A stretch of DNA of 64,000 nt from Hymenoscyphus infarciens (GCA_001414345.1 LLCB01000265.1:1-64000); one strand, 5' to 3'; positions 36,965 through 48,771 are shown, numbered from the stretch's first letter. Numbers and translations: made by a program. Notes: generated from the letters alone by a model not told the origin.

Positions 36965-37852
36965 CTAAGACCACAATTCTCGAAACATCATATCGGCCCA
37001 CGCCCATTCGGTCAAATATTCCTCTAAAATCCGTCCTAGCCAGTAATCCCAGTCGTCGTCAAACCTCCCGCATCCAAGCATGGCCCGCGAGTACTCCCAG
37101 TAGCTCGGGTACCAACCCGACGCCTCCCAATCCAGAAGCACGATCTCGAATGTGCCATCCTTTGACTCCCCCTTTTCGTCGACCGCGGGGATTTGTGTGA
37201 TCATGATGTTTTTGCGTTGTAAGTCGCCGTGGGTGAAGACCGGAGGGTGGTTGCGTAGGACCTTCGAAAGACTTCGTTCGTAAAACGCGGCTTTGCCGGC
37301 TGGGAGATTGTTGAAGAGGTATTTTTTGATCATTGCTGAGTTCAGTTCCGCTTGGGTATCGAATGGACCATTTATGGAGGGGTGGGTGTCATCACCGCTC
37401 CAGAACACAGCGTCTTGCAAGGGCCTTCGATCCAGACTGCAGTATCCGCCTGGTGAGGGGATTTGGCGCAGAGTGTCCATGGTGGAGTTGATCTTGGCGC
37501 AAATTATTTCTTTCTGGGGCCTGGTGAGTGTTGGCCATATTGACGATAGAAGATGACCGTGGATTCTTTCCATGATTATATATCTTGTCTTGTCTACGGG
37601 GTCTTCATAAACAGCGTAGACCTTCGGCGCGCGAACAGCGCCGTTCTTGAGTTTTGTGGCGAACAACAAGTTTTCTCCCTCAATGAGCTCCACAGCAAGG
37701 CCATATTTGACGATGATCTCCGAGCCTAGCCCAACTACTTTGCGAGCAGAGTAATCGAGCAGAAGTTCTTTTGACTCAAGAATTTGTTCCTTGGTGGGCA
37801 ATGGACACGGAAGCTCATCCTCTGGAGCGTAATAGGAGAATGTGGAGGCCAT
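36965..37852 (-). CDS. Aminoglycoside phosphotransferase (APH)-fold kinase-like protein
   Basis: A single-exon, 295-aa protein with the APH/choline-kinase fold (phosphotransferase enzyme family). Visible landmarks are YIIMERIHGHLLSSIWPTL (hinge region, residues about 90-110), VFTHGDLQRKNIM (catalytic loop, Asp as base and Asn for metal, about 205-217), and IVLLDWEASGWYP, the DFG-like metal-binding Asp (about 237-250). The N-lobe shows GSEIIVKYG as the Lys-bearing strand. Fungal genomes hold many such proteins; natural substrates are mostly unknown and drug resistance should not be assumed. The stop lies about 75 bp from the large AT-rich block, and no intron is needed. Confidence 0.9.
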   Translation of the reverse strand: MASTFSYYAPEDELPCPLPTKEQILESKELLLDYSARKVVGLGSEIIVKYGLAVELIEGENLLFATKLKNGAVRAPKVYAVYEDPVDKTRYIIMERIHGHLLSSIWPTLTRPQKEIICAKINSTMDTLRQIPSPGGYCSLDRRPLQDAVFWSGDDTHPSINGPFDTQAELNSAMIKKYLFNNLPAGKAAFYERSLSKVLRNHPPVFTHGDLQRKNIMITQIPAVDEKGESKDGTFEIVLLDWEASGWYPSYWEYSRAMLGCGRFDDDWDYWLGRILEEYLTEWAWADMMFRELWS

Positions 37853-39235
37853 GTTACTCGGATTGAATAGACAGAGCGGAGGAGTTGGTGACCTCGAGAT
37901 AAAAAATAAGAGGAGGGGCGTTGGAAGCGCCGGCGGCTACAGGTACCAAGTACTTGTGGGGCGGCGTGATGCGCGTCAGTGGTCTCACTCTTACTCTAGA
38001 AGATATAGAACATATACTGCTCCATTATGTTAAAACATAAATGAAGTTTCAAGCAAATATCATCTTCTACCCCCTCGCCTTACCCTGGGCGAGATTTTTC
38101 ATGCCTCTTCAAAGATATAGAGATTTTGAGTCCGAGTGCTATCATACGAATCATTCCAACGATTATTCATCTCATCTCATCTTATTCAATTGTCGCCTCT
38201 GGGCATCTGAAAAAATCTATCGCCTTCGGTCAACAAGAGAAAACACCACACAATCAACACCATCACAATGCATCACCAAAAAAAGTCATCGTCAAAAATA
38301 ATCATTACAAAGATCACTCTCAGCATCGAAGTAAAGAATTGAAGAAGGAAAAACAAGCGCTCCGGTGTAAATTCTAGCAAGGAAAAAGGACAAAAGAGCA
38401 ACTAATCCATAGATGCCTCGTTGGGAGAAGAAGAAAAAAAAAACGCCCCATTTGTGTAGTGTTCAGAGTACTATGCCAGAAGCAAAGAAAAATTGGTCCC
38501 ACTCGAACAAAAAAATCAAGAACCTCCCCCCCCCCAAGATCATGAAATGCGTCGCCATCCCATGCCATAGACCATCCCCAGCCAACCCCAAACGAAAATT
38601 TACCATTTGCAAATGTGCTTGTTCCCCTGATAGATGCCAACAAGAACGCAAAAACGCAACCAAACAAAAATTAAACGTTGCATACGCCTTTTTTCCACAC
38701 TCCATTTCTTTTCATCTGACTTTGAAAAAATGCCATGCCGTTGTGCCCTGCCTGTAATTTCCATGCCCCAGAAGCCTTCTCTGCTGCTGCAAATCGTACA
38801 ACATCCATTTCGAAAACCATGCCAATTCCGAGCCTTGCCCTGCCCAGCTTGCGCCTCTTGATAGCCTTTAAAATGACGCCAGAACGGGAACGACAGCACA
38901 CGCCAGATGTATGAAGAATTTTAAAGTAGAAAAGAAAAACACAAGAACACAAGAACACCGTAACATGCCATCATTCCCTTATCAAAATCCGACTTTCAAC
39001 TCCCGCAAGTGTGTGACGCGCAATGGGGGAATCTCATGAAAACCACGCTACAAGTATGTGTAAAATGCAACCCCGATGCAAGAATAGAAATCGCCCTCAT
39101 TTGTAGGTCGACATGAAAGGAAAACAAGGAAAACAAATCATGCCACCCCTTGGCAGTTTGAAAATGAGTGCAGTGGAATTATGATAAACTCCAAATCAAC
39201 CCGAACGCCTGTCGCAATGGATGTAGTCAAAAAAT
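37853..39235. other. Intergenic / 3' UTR stretch
   Basis: It lies between the kinase-like gene and the stop of the Whi3-like gene. The A-rich sequence at about 38230-38460 and 38880-39160 is probably 3' UTR of the latter. A C-tract is at 38527-38536. No gene seen. Confidence 0.5.
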
Positions 39236-40978
39236 CTATCTTCCCATCATGTATGCAGGAGGAAATCCGTTGTGTGTTCCAGCAAGCATAGCAGGTGGCC
39301 CGCCAGCCGTCATGGTTCCATTAAAGACGGGTCCATTCCAACCATTAGTGTTTCCTCCAAACGGTGCAGCGGTGTAGCTTCCAGCACCATTCATAGGATT
39401 AACATTATTCGCATATGCCATTCGACTCGGGCCAAGTCCTGGTGGAGCAGAAAGTCCCGGAGGAGGGCCACTGGCGGTGCTAAAGGAAGAATTTTGACCA
39501 AGCATGACCCCATTCATTCCTTGCATCACACCTTGAACAGCCGAAGGTCCAGGAGAAGTCATTCCCTGACCGGATCTTACACCGAGAGGGTTTTTGGAGA
39601 AGCTCAGTCTGATGCCACCTTTGATGCTGTTGTGAAGGGGATGTCCATATAACTCGTGAAGGGCCTTTGTTGCGAATGAAACATCTTCAAACTCGACAAA
39701 GCACATGGGTCCATTCTGCTTGGTTCTGAAGCAAAGGCGTTTATAACCACGTTGCTTTGAGAACATTGCCTTGAGCTCATCCTCGGATGTATCGATAGGT
39801 AAATTGCCCACGTACAAAGTATTGCATGGCGGGTTTTGGTCAGCAGGATTGACTGGTGGGAAATTGTGCCGTTGATAATGCTGACTGCCAAGCTGGTAAT
39901 TGACAGGTGGACCCCCATTCGTTAAAGTACTGGGGGAAATTGGATTTGTATGCTGTGAGATGGAAGATAGAGGCTGCGAGAAAGAAGACATTGGCGCTGG
40001 ACCTGCAGCATTGTTCGTGTTGAGTGACAATCCAGCCATACGTGAAATAGGAATCTGAGGATTGGTTGGTCGACGCGCTTGAACCGAAGAAGACCCGTTT
40101 TCGGCATATGCAACAGGATCCTTGAGAAGTTCTCCAGTCTCGTCATCGTCAACCGAGTCATTATTGATTAGAGATTTCCCGGTAACTCTGGTTCTTTCAT
40201 TCAGATGGTTTCCGATCGGAGACTGTGGAGAGAAGAGACTCTGGTAGTGTGCGCTGACCTCTGGATTGGGTAGCTCATTGCTTGGGTAGCCATTAGTTGG
40301 AGAAACTCTTTGATTTGATTGGAAATTGCCGTTATACCTGGCGGGTTGACGAGGGGTTGGGCCTCCGGACGAAGCTGTCGATGAGGTGGAACTCGAAGGT
40401 CCAGGGTTCGAGGTGTTGTCGACCGTGTAGCGTCGGGTACTGGAAGGTGGTCCATAGAATATCTCTACCACCATCTGCGCATCATTTGCAACATTGGGTT
40501 TTCCATCCAGCATATTCTTAGCTTCAAGGGCACCTGCATGGGATTTGAAGCGCAAGACGGCGGCACGAAATCCAGCATCTTCAGAGTTATCGGGAGACAA
40601 AACCTCGGCGTCCATAAATTCCTTTGACCATACCACCATTAGTCGCAAAGTGTCTTCGGTGGTATTCAGAGGGAGCTTTCGAATGATGACGGACGAGGGC
40701 GCGTTGCTGAAGGGGCCATTCGACGCTTGCGGACTGGTGATACCATTGATGGAGTCGGTGGCGAAAGGAGAGATGTTCATCGTGGCCATTGACAAGGACT
40801 GATAGGGTTGTTGGGCTGCATTGGATGATCGAAATGCCTGACCAGCTTGGGAAAAGGTCGGAGGGTTCATGGCATGCTGTGGTGCGTACGAACCTGCGCG
40901 ATCTGTCGAAGTCGTCGATGGTTTGGTTTGGGTATGATTCGGATCTGTATCAACAATGGACCTGTGAAGCCCGTTCAT
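39236..40978 (-). CDS. Whi3-like RNA-binding protein with two RRM domains
   Basis: 580 aa in one coding exon from ATG 40978. RRM-like region 1 (about residues 95-175) reads SVIIRKLPLNTTEDTLRLMV ... AAVLRFKSHAGALEAKNML. The C-terminal RRM (about 385-470) has RNP2 NTLYVGNLPIDTSEDELKAM and RNP1-like CFVEFEDVSFATKAL, then IKGGIRLSFSKNPLGVRS, which is characteristic of the Whi3/Whi4 group (family knowledge). Whi3 binds mRNAs, restrains cell-cycle entry and forms condensates in yeast and filamentous fungi. The linkers are long, low-complexity and rich in Ser, Asn, Gln, Pro and Gly, as expected for phase separation. A CAG acceptor just 5' of the ATG (CCACCCAG) suggests an intron in the 5' UTR. Confidence 0.9.
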   Translation of the reverse strand: MNGLHRSIVDTDPNHTQTKPSTTSTDRAGSYAPQHAMNPPTFSQAGQAFRSSNAAQQPYQSLSMATMNISPFATDSINGITSPQASNGPFSNAPSSVIIRKLPLNTTEDTLRLMVVWSKEFMDAEVLSPDNSEDAGFRAAVLRFKSHAGALEAKNMLDGKPNVANDAQMVVEIFYGPPSSTRRYTVDNTSNPGPSSSTSSTASSGGPTPRQPARYNGNFQSNQRVSPTNGYPSNELPNPEVSAHYQSLFSPQSPIGNHLNERTRVTGKSLINNDSVDDDETGELLKDPVAYAENGSSSVQARRPTNPQIPISRMAGLSLNTNNAAGPAPMSSFSQPLSSISQHTNPISPSTLTNGGPPVNYQLGSQHYQRHNFPPVNPADQNPPCNTLYVGNLPIDTSEDELKAMFSKQRGYKRLCFRTKQNGPMCFVEFEDVSFATKALHELYGHPLHNSIKGGIRLSFSKNPLGVRSGQGMTSPGPSAVQGVMQGMNGVMLGQNSSFSTASGPPPGLSAPPGLGPSRMAYANNVNPMNGAGSYTAAPFGGNTNGWNGPVFNGTMTAGGPPAMLAGTHNGFPPAYMMGR

Positions 40979-43900
40979 GCCTGGGTGGGACAAAGAACTT
41001 TGCGACCGTGGCGTTGGTGGTTGAACGCGCGCGAGTGTCGCGAGTTTTTGGAAACGGCTGAATGCTTCTGAAAGGCGAAAAAGGGTCGCGGATCAGTGGA
41101 TGGGGAGGGGGGGGGGGATAGGGGAGGAAATGCGGTGCGAAGGACGGGGGAGAAGCGGTGCGGATGTATATCGATAGATGGATGACGCTGGAGAAGGAGG
41201 ATTTTGGGGCTGGTGAGAGGTGAGCTATCTGATTTCGAGTTTCGGGGACCCGAAGAGCGTGGGTGGGTTGATGGTGTCGGTAGAGTAGAGGTTCGAATTG
41301 ATCCAGGTACGATGAGGGTGAGGGAACCGTGCGACCCGCGACGACAGGTGAAAGGAAGCGGGAGGATGTATTGTGGTGTAGTGTAGATACTAGAGTCGGC
41401 ACCGTATAGTAGGTAGTAGGTAGTAGGTAGTAGGTACAATCCAGTGCAGTGCAGTACAATCAGTCAGTACCCTACCGTCAGTAATCGAGAAGTCCGTGGT
41501 TCGGGAGAAAGAGCCGGACTCGGTGAAAGAGGACTCGCGCTCGAGTAGCGTAGCGTAGCGGACGACGATAATATCAGAAAGAAGCGCGCGGAGGGGAAGT
41601 GAGTGATGGGGTGAGGAGGTAGAGGGGTAGGTGACGGAAATGTTGTAAGAGTTGAGGTGAGGGTGGTGGTGGCAGCGGGCGCGGAAGGGTGTGAGTGAGG
41701 GTGGTGGTGCTGGTGGTGCTGGTGCTTTGATGGAGGGGGGAGTCGTGAAGTGGTTGGTGTTGGGAGGTGTCGCGACAGAGAGAGCATGTCGAAAATGTGG
41801 GGGGATGGTGAGGGATAGTGAGGGATGGGAAGCTGCGGTGGTCGAGCCCGACGATTAGCTCTAGCCTTGGTGGATCCCTGCGGGTCCTGATAGGCCGCTC
41901 AATGTTGGGTTAGCGCAAATCTTAGCAGCACTGCAGGAGAAAAAGGTGGAAACGGCTGGGGAAAGAAAAGCGGCGACGCAGAGCTCTGGGCTTAGTTCTA
42001 GTTCTAGATTTGGATCATCTTTCTCTTTTCTCTCGTATAATTGGTATCACAGAAGAAAGGGGGAGGCAGCTTGGAGACGCATTCCACGTTTTTGACAATG
42101 GCCTCCCGTGCTACTTCTACTTGCTCTATAAGACGCTATAGATAGGAAGTATGCAAGCTATAGCAGAACCAGGAAGCCGAGAATATACCCTGATGTTGTA
42201 AGTACATACTAGATCCCACAAGCCACCTCAACGGTAATGTCTCCACCCAGCCCAGCGCAAGTAAGTACCTTGGCCGATAAGCTTCAACATCAGACATAAA
42301 TCCCCGGGCAGACTCGAGCTCGAGCTTGAACTCCAACCTCGTCCGCTGTTTGGTTTCACAAGTGCCGCTTTGTTTGCTCAACCCTCTCCTCTCCTCTCAA
42401 CACTTAAGGTTCCCTTCCTTCCCCTTCCCCTTCCCCAAAAGCCAACGTCTCTCCCACATGGGTTTCGAGGTGGCCAAGAGGAAAGAGTGCGAGTGCGAGG
42501 GGAAGCTGCAGCAGCTTCAAAAAGCTCCACAAGCTTGGTGCAGCACGCATCCAGCGGTGTCAGGATCCTAGCCGCTCTTGGCAAAAAGCAACAAGTTGCA
42601 TGCTGCAACGCTGGAACTTGTACTTGCTCCTCTGCCAGAGCCGTATCACCCCAGGGGTAGACCTTGCTACTCTCCCCCCCCCCTTTAATTGTCTGTAGAC
42701 CGCGCGGAGGGAGAGGGGCATGATAGAAAAGCATGGAGTGAGGGGGGAGGAAACACTCCACCAAAACTATTCGGATCTGTGCGAAGATCATGATCAAATG
42801 GCATGGAAATTCAGGTCGTCCCAACTTCGAGCCTCAAGCACACCGACTCCTAACAAACTTGAGCGACGAGGGGTTGAACTTTTGAAGGTTGTGCGACCGA
42901 GAACAACAGGACACGAGCACGAGACACGCAGAAGAAGAAAAAAATCAAAATCAAACCCTGAGCACCCAGGCGAGCGATGGAGACTTCCATTTGCAACCAC
43001 CAAGGTATTTCTCCAATGAAAGCAAGGTCCCATCTCCTCAAGCCCTCGGTTCCCGGAATCAGATAACCATGCGAGACGTTGATTCGTGGAGGGGAATAAC
43101 ACTTTAAAGAACCATCACCTCTCTCTCGTTGGTCCAGATGGCGATGGTAATACTGGAGACTGTCCTATAGCAGAAAGGATATGCAAAGCGTGGGAAATGT
43201 CCGTTTTTGAAGAAAATCCCTCAACTATGTGATTGTATTGGCCTCGTGGGAATCGAAAGCTTCCCCTCCACCGGGACTGGCTTGGCCTTGTTGGCGGGAT
43301 CAGCTCTTCAGAAACTCTCCAGAAGCGGATGTCTCAGCGTCGTTTGGAGGGTGATTATCATACTTGAAGGAAGGAAAGGGTAAAAGTCACCTCAAGGGAA
43401 GATGCATGAGGGGACTACTCTCATGCGTTTCCCCTTGACACGAGAAGCATCCTTTTTTCAACTTCTCCATTCAACCCCATTCAACCCTTCCCTTGGTGAT
43501 ACCGCGGAACGGCTCGATGCTTTTGTCCTTTTGTCTCTCTTCCCCAGAGAAGAAAGTTTGGTCGGCCACCGTCCCCCGCCGGTTACACAGACACAGACAC
43601 CGGACCGGGCTGAGTGGAGAATTCTGTGCGCCGGCAGTCGACCCGTCGCCTCGCCTTGAGGTCGTCAGCGAAGGTCAGCAAAGGCGAATTGTTATGCCGA
43701 AACATCAGCGTGGTGGTTGAATTGGATAACGTCTCAGATTGATGACTTTCGGCAGGAACCAGATGGACCCTCCAGTTCTTTTCGCGTCGTCCACCAACAT
43801 TTCCTACTTCCTTGTACGAGAACGAGATCGAGATCGAGGGTCGAGGGTCGAGGTGTCAAGCGGTCGGGGTTCGAGGCACGTGGAAGAGGAATCTCGGTGA

Positions 43901-46202
43901 AGGGCCACGACGTGACGATTTCGCGAGGTCGACATGGTGCAAGCAAACGATGGCTCTTGTAAGTACAGTAATTGATGGATGCGCAGTTTTTGCAGTTGGT
44001 GGGCAAGTCAGTGGATAAGCATGCATGGCAAGGATGTTGCATCCGATAAGTGATAAGTGGTGGCAGGGGGGGCATGAGGATAGTTGTAAGCAGGGGAAGG
44101 GCCACTTTCTGTCTGTGAGCTGCGGCACAGCCCATTGGCAGTCGTCTGTGCTGTGCTGTGCCAGTGCTCCCCTTCTTTTTTCCATAATGACTGACGGACG
44201 AGCTTGACGACATTTGGTGTTTCCAACACGCTCCTCAGAAATAAATGTGTGCAGCAATTCTCAGGAAGGTTGTATCCTTTTCTAAGCGAAACTTAATTCC
44301 CCTTGGTCAAGCCCTTTTTGACATTATCGTTTTTAACCTTCCATTAGTCCCTCCCTCATCCCGCATTGCAAAGCCTCACACCAAGAAGGCACAAACCCCT
44401 CGTTGGAAGCTTTGCTTCTCCAGGATCATGGTTCTAAGTCCGGATGTGGCCAGTTGATAGGCCGACCGCTAGCCTTGACTAGGGATGCGTTTTGGGTCAA
44501 CGCGGATATGACCATGCAGGCTCCTTTTGTGGCCTCTGAAGTTGTTGGATTCCCTCATCTGTCCTTCTTTATCCAGGAATATCAAAAAGATTCCTGGAAA
44601 GGTGGCCCAGTGTGTACAGGCGAATCCCTCACACGACACTTCAGAAGACAGTCCATCTATTGGTATCATGAAGGTAATAACAAAAGCAAGAAAACTCACA
44701 TGTTTGCTGTCCCTATCAATGGTCTGATGCATTGCATACACGCTGCATCACAGCCTTAAACCTATTCATTCATTCTTCATTCATCGCTAACGTTCATAGG
44801 CTCAGTTTTGGCTTCTACTCTAGTACTGATTCTCGAATCCCAAAATGGCATCTCAACACAATAGCAGATGACAACTGATCATCCAACTTCCTTTTGTTAT
44901 CTTAACCTACCATCAACCAGGTTGCAGGAACTCGATCAACAAATCCACAGCTTCCTGGGACCGTATCCAATCTTGTTCAACCCACGAACAAGTCGAGAAC
45001 TAGCGATTCAAAAATCCAGCTTGCCAAGCCTCACACACATATCCCACGCATCCCAAGCACCAATAAATGCACTTCCAGCGCTCTCGGTCATCCACCGGCT
45101 TTCCAACCTGCATACCCGCAAATGAGGTCTGATGTTGGCTCTCTCTTCACATGCATGCGTCGATTACCACCACACGAAACGAATGGTGTGTGCGGGATGC
45201 TTAACGCGCTGTGTAAATGTTTTCGATTATTAAATTTGGATGTGGGGGGTCTAAACCCCTATTTTGAGGCAGAGAGATAGGGTGAGACATGACGTGCAGC
45301 TTTTTTATTAAGAGGAGTGCAGGATGTGTGTGGGCGTGTCGCAGGTGGTGTAGGTAACGTGAGTATTTCACGATTTTCCTTTGCGAGTTCACTATTTCAA
45401 TGCTGTGTCGTGCCAACTATTTCCACGAGTCTAGTTCCCTGATTTCCATGTTGCAGCCATCGCTTAATGTGGTTCGAGAACTTCCAAGTGGTGTTTCCAC
45501 ATTCTTCAGTTCTGCGTTCTCTGGCATTTCCCCTTTACCATTGTGTCCTTTTTGAAATTGTCGTAGAATAACAGGAAAATGACCTGTATTTGTACATGTT
45601 TCAGGATATGAGATTTTGCTCAATGTAGGTAGTTGTTGCTCATTTTATGAATAAGTTTAGGATGATGGGAAGACGCGATTTCAAATTTCCCATTGTACTT
45701 TGGGTACTCTAGAAGAAGTCCTATTTATGTCCAACATCCCCTTTGGACAAAGTGATGGGAGGGTTCATTGGGTCTTCATGGGGTCGATAAAATTCCAAGG
45801 ATGGAGGGTTACTTGTGTATTGAAGGAAAGGGCTATAGAGGGGTGATTTGGCGCTAGGGTTTTGGTTTTCGGTTGGTACTAGAGGTTGGGAGTTAGGGTC
45901 GATTTTTAGTCCACACCAGTTCTAATAGCATTGCGATCAAATCAGATACGTCCGGTAAGTAGAATACTTGAATTGAGCTTAGCATTGCTTGAAAGGATTT
46001 GGGTGAGTACTGAGCTTTTAAAATAGTCATTCACAATACCTCACTTCTTGCCAAGGCCAAATCCGCTTCCCCACCTCCACCTCAACCTCATTGGTCCAAA
46101 CACCCTAAATTGACCCATACCTGCCCTAAAACCCACAAATTGGTTTGACATGATCTTCATATAATTGAATAGGAAGCGGCTTGTCATCCAAACAATAAGA
46201 GA
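40979..46202. other. 5.2-kb gene-free stretch upstream of the Whi3-like gene
   Basis: Probably the 5' UTR and regulatory region of the Whi3-like gene; cell-cycle regulators in filamentous fungi often have kilobase-long leaders (inference). It contains a 7-bp tandem repeat (AGTAGGT x4, 41408-41436), G/C homopolymers near 41107 and 42673, and many overlapping short frames. A frame on the minus strand at 43734-44213 has several Cys but no complete zinc-binding pattern. No gene is supportable. Confidence 0.45.
41408..41436. repeat. AGTAGGT tandem repeat
   Basis: Four copies of a 7-bp unit in the leader of the Whi3-like gene. Confidence 0.85.
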
Positions 46203-46294
46203 GCTTCTGTGGTCCAATGGTTAGGATTCCACCCTTCCAAGTGTCCTGAACACAATGTTAGGTGGAGGTTCGTGTTCGATTCACGGCAGTTGCA
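46203..46294 (+). tRNA. tRNA-Gly (anticodon UCC), with intron
   Basis: The D-arm GTCC-AATGGTTA-GGAT, anticodon stem CCACC/GGTGG, loop CTTCCAA (anticodon TCC), and T-arm TCGTG-TTCGATT-CACGG can all be folded. A 20-nt intron after position 37 (about 46240-46259) sits at the canonical place. Box A is TGGTCCAATGG and box B GTTCGATTC. The acceptor stem pairs GCTTCTG with CAGTTGC at five of seven positions; positions 3 and 4 are T-T mismatches. It may be a functional tRNA with a weak stem or a recently damaged copy. A T-run follows near 46303-46325. Confidence 0.8.
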
Positions 46295-47359
46295 AAATAT
46301 GTTTACTTTTTTGCTGTTTTTTTTTCTTCAAAAACTCTTGTAGTTGTGGTGAGTTTTCTGTTGTGGAGTCTAGCGAGCGAGTTTATCACATGGAAGAGGA
46401 TCTAGAACTTTCTCAAGATCGCTACATTGATTTTTTAATTTTTAATTTAGCAAGTGTTTAATTACTGCCCGTGTCTTTTCAAACCATCGGGTGTGAATCG
46501 CGGCCTTGCGGAGATGGCGGTGGTACAGCACATATTTTGAACCATCATTTGAAATCCCTTTTACCCTTCTCCAAAACTAAAATCTTGTTTCTTATCCTTT
46601 TTAATGCCGCTCTTCTAAGGGAATTTCACTTCTTCCTCTCCAAGCTGCTCTCCAGTCTAGCTTGAATTAACAAACCCCTGGAGCCTCACATGCTAAAGAA
46701 AGAAGGAGCACGTGTTTGAAACACATTGATTCTTTTGTTAAGAGCGAGGTTGTTATTTTAAGGACTCTTTTCTCAAAAATGCCTGAGGGTCAGGAAGGTT
46801 TGGCATTGGGGGCTTGGATTCATGGCGGTGTTTTCAAGTGTAGTTATTTTTTGAGAAACAAACTTAGGTAGGATAGTAAGGGAAGGTGTTACTGCTCCAA
46901 CTCTCTTTAGACGAAACTAATGAAAACCAAAGTCAATTGAACCTGTCTTGCGACGGACATTAAAAGTGGCAGTAAACACTCAATGTTCGTACCTACCTCC
47001 CTGGCTCTCGTTGTTCTAACATTCTAGCGTACTTCAGGTACATTATCGTAGAGACTTGGAGCATTTCCAGACCGTTAACCTCACAATCAAGTTCTAGAGT
47101 AGTTAAACTGCACTGGAAACAGGTTGTTTATTTACTGCTGCTTTCAACGTCCACCACCAGACCTGTGTTTTTGTGGGTACGATAATATATCGATTACTCA
47201 CCCAGACCCCAATAAGCAGGTATGACCAAGTTCTTCATGAGTTTGGTGGAAGAATTCAAAGGAGGCGGCTGGCAACATGGTTGTATTTTCATACGGACTA
47301 TCATAACGAAAGTACTAGGTGTGATATCCACTGAAAACAAACAAATTCCCTGATCCAGA
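46295..47359. other. Intergenic stretch with a MITE
   Basis: Sequence between the tRNA and the 3' end of the coiled-coil gene. T-runs follow the tRNA (46303 onward). The M1 MITE is at 46956-47151. Nothing else seen. Confidence 0.5.
46956..47151. mobile_element. MITE M1 copy
   Basis: The left end is GACATTAAAAGTGGCAGTAA; the right end, reverse complemented, is GACGTTGAAAGCAGCAGTAA. This inverted repeat matches at most positions. 196 bp, with the internal blocks GTACCTACCTCCCTGGCTCT and CGTTGTTC shared with the other copies. It ends about 200 bp past the stop of the coiled-coil gene. Confidence 0.78.
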
Positions 47360-48616
47360 TCATCCAGATCTTTTCCCTCCAGCATGGTAAAACTCATCAG
47401 CGATAGCCTGCATTTGATCTAGTTTTCCCTGGACAGCACTATCTTGTTCAAACAAATGGCCAGCCTGAAGGAGATCATTGCTTTTGATACAATAACCGCT
47501 CATAATATCAAAAACCTCTTTGTATAAAACGCCGTATGCTTTTTCCTTGTCTTTACTGTGTGTAAATCGGGTTCCTGAATAGCAGGTGAACATCGTGCCC
47601 TGTATTGAAAGCATCTTGTTCCATTTTCGAGAAGCGCTACGGAGCAACTCAAGCTTGGAGTATTTCAGGTAGGCTGTGTTGGGCGGGATTTGATACATGC
47701 TCTCGAGCGTCGATTGTTGAATGGCGGCCAATTTAGTAAATTTGCATAGTGAAAAGTCGGCTTCCGGGTTCCCACAATGCGCCATGCGGTTTCTGGCATT
47801 GATGATTTGGATATTTGCAACACCTCGGTTAACTGTAGCAAAAGAACCCTCGTGCCGGATGCGTTTGGAAATTTCCAGCAACCCCAAACGTACTGCTTTT
47901 CCAACCACAAATAAGGGCTTCATATCCTTGATTTCTTCCGCAAGATCGGAAGCCTTCTTCTGGAGCTCTTCATTTTCCCCGACGAGAGTTCTGACAAGAG
48001 CCATTGCCTCCCGCAAGTCCATATTGGCGATATTTATCCTAGATGTATCAATGTAACCAACGTAGGTGACAACATCGAATTGCCTTTTGGAGGCCGGGGG
48101 GCATGCTCGAGGTTCAGAGCAGAAGAAGGTTCCCAGAACCTCTTGTTTCTGAGCAAGCAATGTCTTTTGAAAATCAGCGTTCACTCCGTAAATATATGCG
48201 CAAGAGCCCACTTACATCCATTTCACACAAAAGCTGTTGTTTTTGTGCTTGAATACGCGCCGACAACCCCTTTAGATCCCTCTCGCATTTTGCGGCAAAC
48301 TTCTTGAATTCCGATTGAAACGGGTCTTCCACGGGTCCGACGCCGAGAATCTGGTTGATTTGGTTCTTCGCCTATAAAAGAGGTTAGTATGGAACTCGAG
48401 GGGGACGCAACTTGAGAGGAAACTTTCCTCGGTGGCTTTGGCTTTCGCAGTGGCTAGCTTGCTTTGGTGGTCGAACTTCATGGTCGCTTCCGCACTTTGG
48501 ATGCTGAGCCGCGTGATCTGACTTTCCTTCGCAGCAATTTGTTTGTTCACATTGTCCAACTCTGCCTGCTGGTTTGGCGGGGTCTGGCTTGGATTGTCAG
48601 AGATCGGAACCGCCAT
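47360..48616 (-). CDS. Unknown coiled-coil protein with R-N-x3-H motif (paralog 1)
   Basis: About 383 aa from exons 48616-48425, 48371-48216 and 48163-47360. The N-terminus (QQAELDNVNKQIAAKESQI) and ENEELQKKASDLAEEIKDM are coiled-coil-like. The C-terminal half is helical and contains GKAVRLGLLEISKRIRHEGS, then NARNRMAHCGNPEAD with Arg240 and His245. It shares its exon pattern and this core with the next gene, so the pair arose by tandem duplication. The family is not recognised. The R-N-x3-H motif resembles the HEPN RNase signature (inference). The exon 1 donor is odd: the GT in GAAAGTTT would break the frame, and the only phase-0 donor leaves a 35-bp intron, so a splicing defect is possible. 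Confidence 0.65.
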
Positions 48617-48639
48617 TGCGTCGATCTCAAGTTACGACG

Positions 48640-48695
48640 CTTGAAGTTGAAGTTGAGAGGGGTGCAGTTGAAGTTGAGATCGAAGTTGAAGCTCC
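48640..48695. repeat. Short TTGAAGTTGA repeats upstream of paralog 1
   Basis: Repeated TTGAAGTTGA units occur in the 25-80 bp before the start codon, in the probable 5' UTR. Confidence 0.7.
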
Positions 48696-48771
48696 AAGAT
48701 GTCTCTCTGGTGAAGTGGTGGCTCGCTAGCGTGATTGACGCAACGACCTCCCTACGCGAGGGACAACAAAA

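Noticed and set aside
40950..41787. Ser/Pro/Thr-rich minus-strand frames upstream of the Whi3-like gene
   Set aside because: Low-complexity translations with no domain; more likely 5' UTR and promoter, although an upstream coding exon cannot be excluded.
43734..44213. Cys-containing minus-strand frame (CHACLSTDLPTNCKNC)
   Set aside because: The Cys spacing does not complete a known zinc finger, and the frame lies in a long leader-like region with other overlapping frames.
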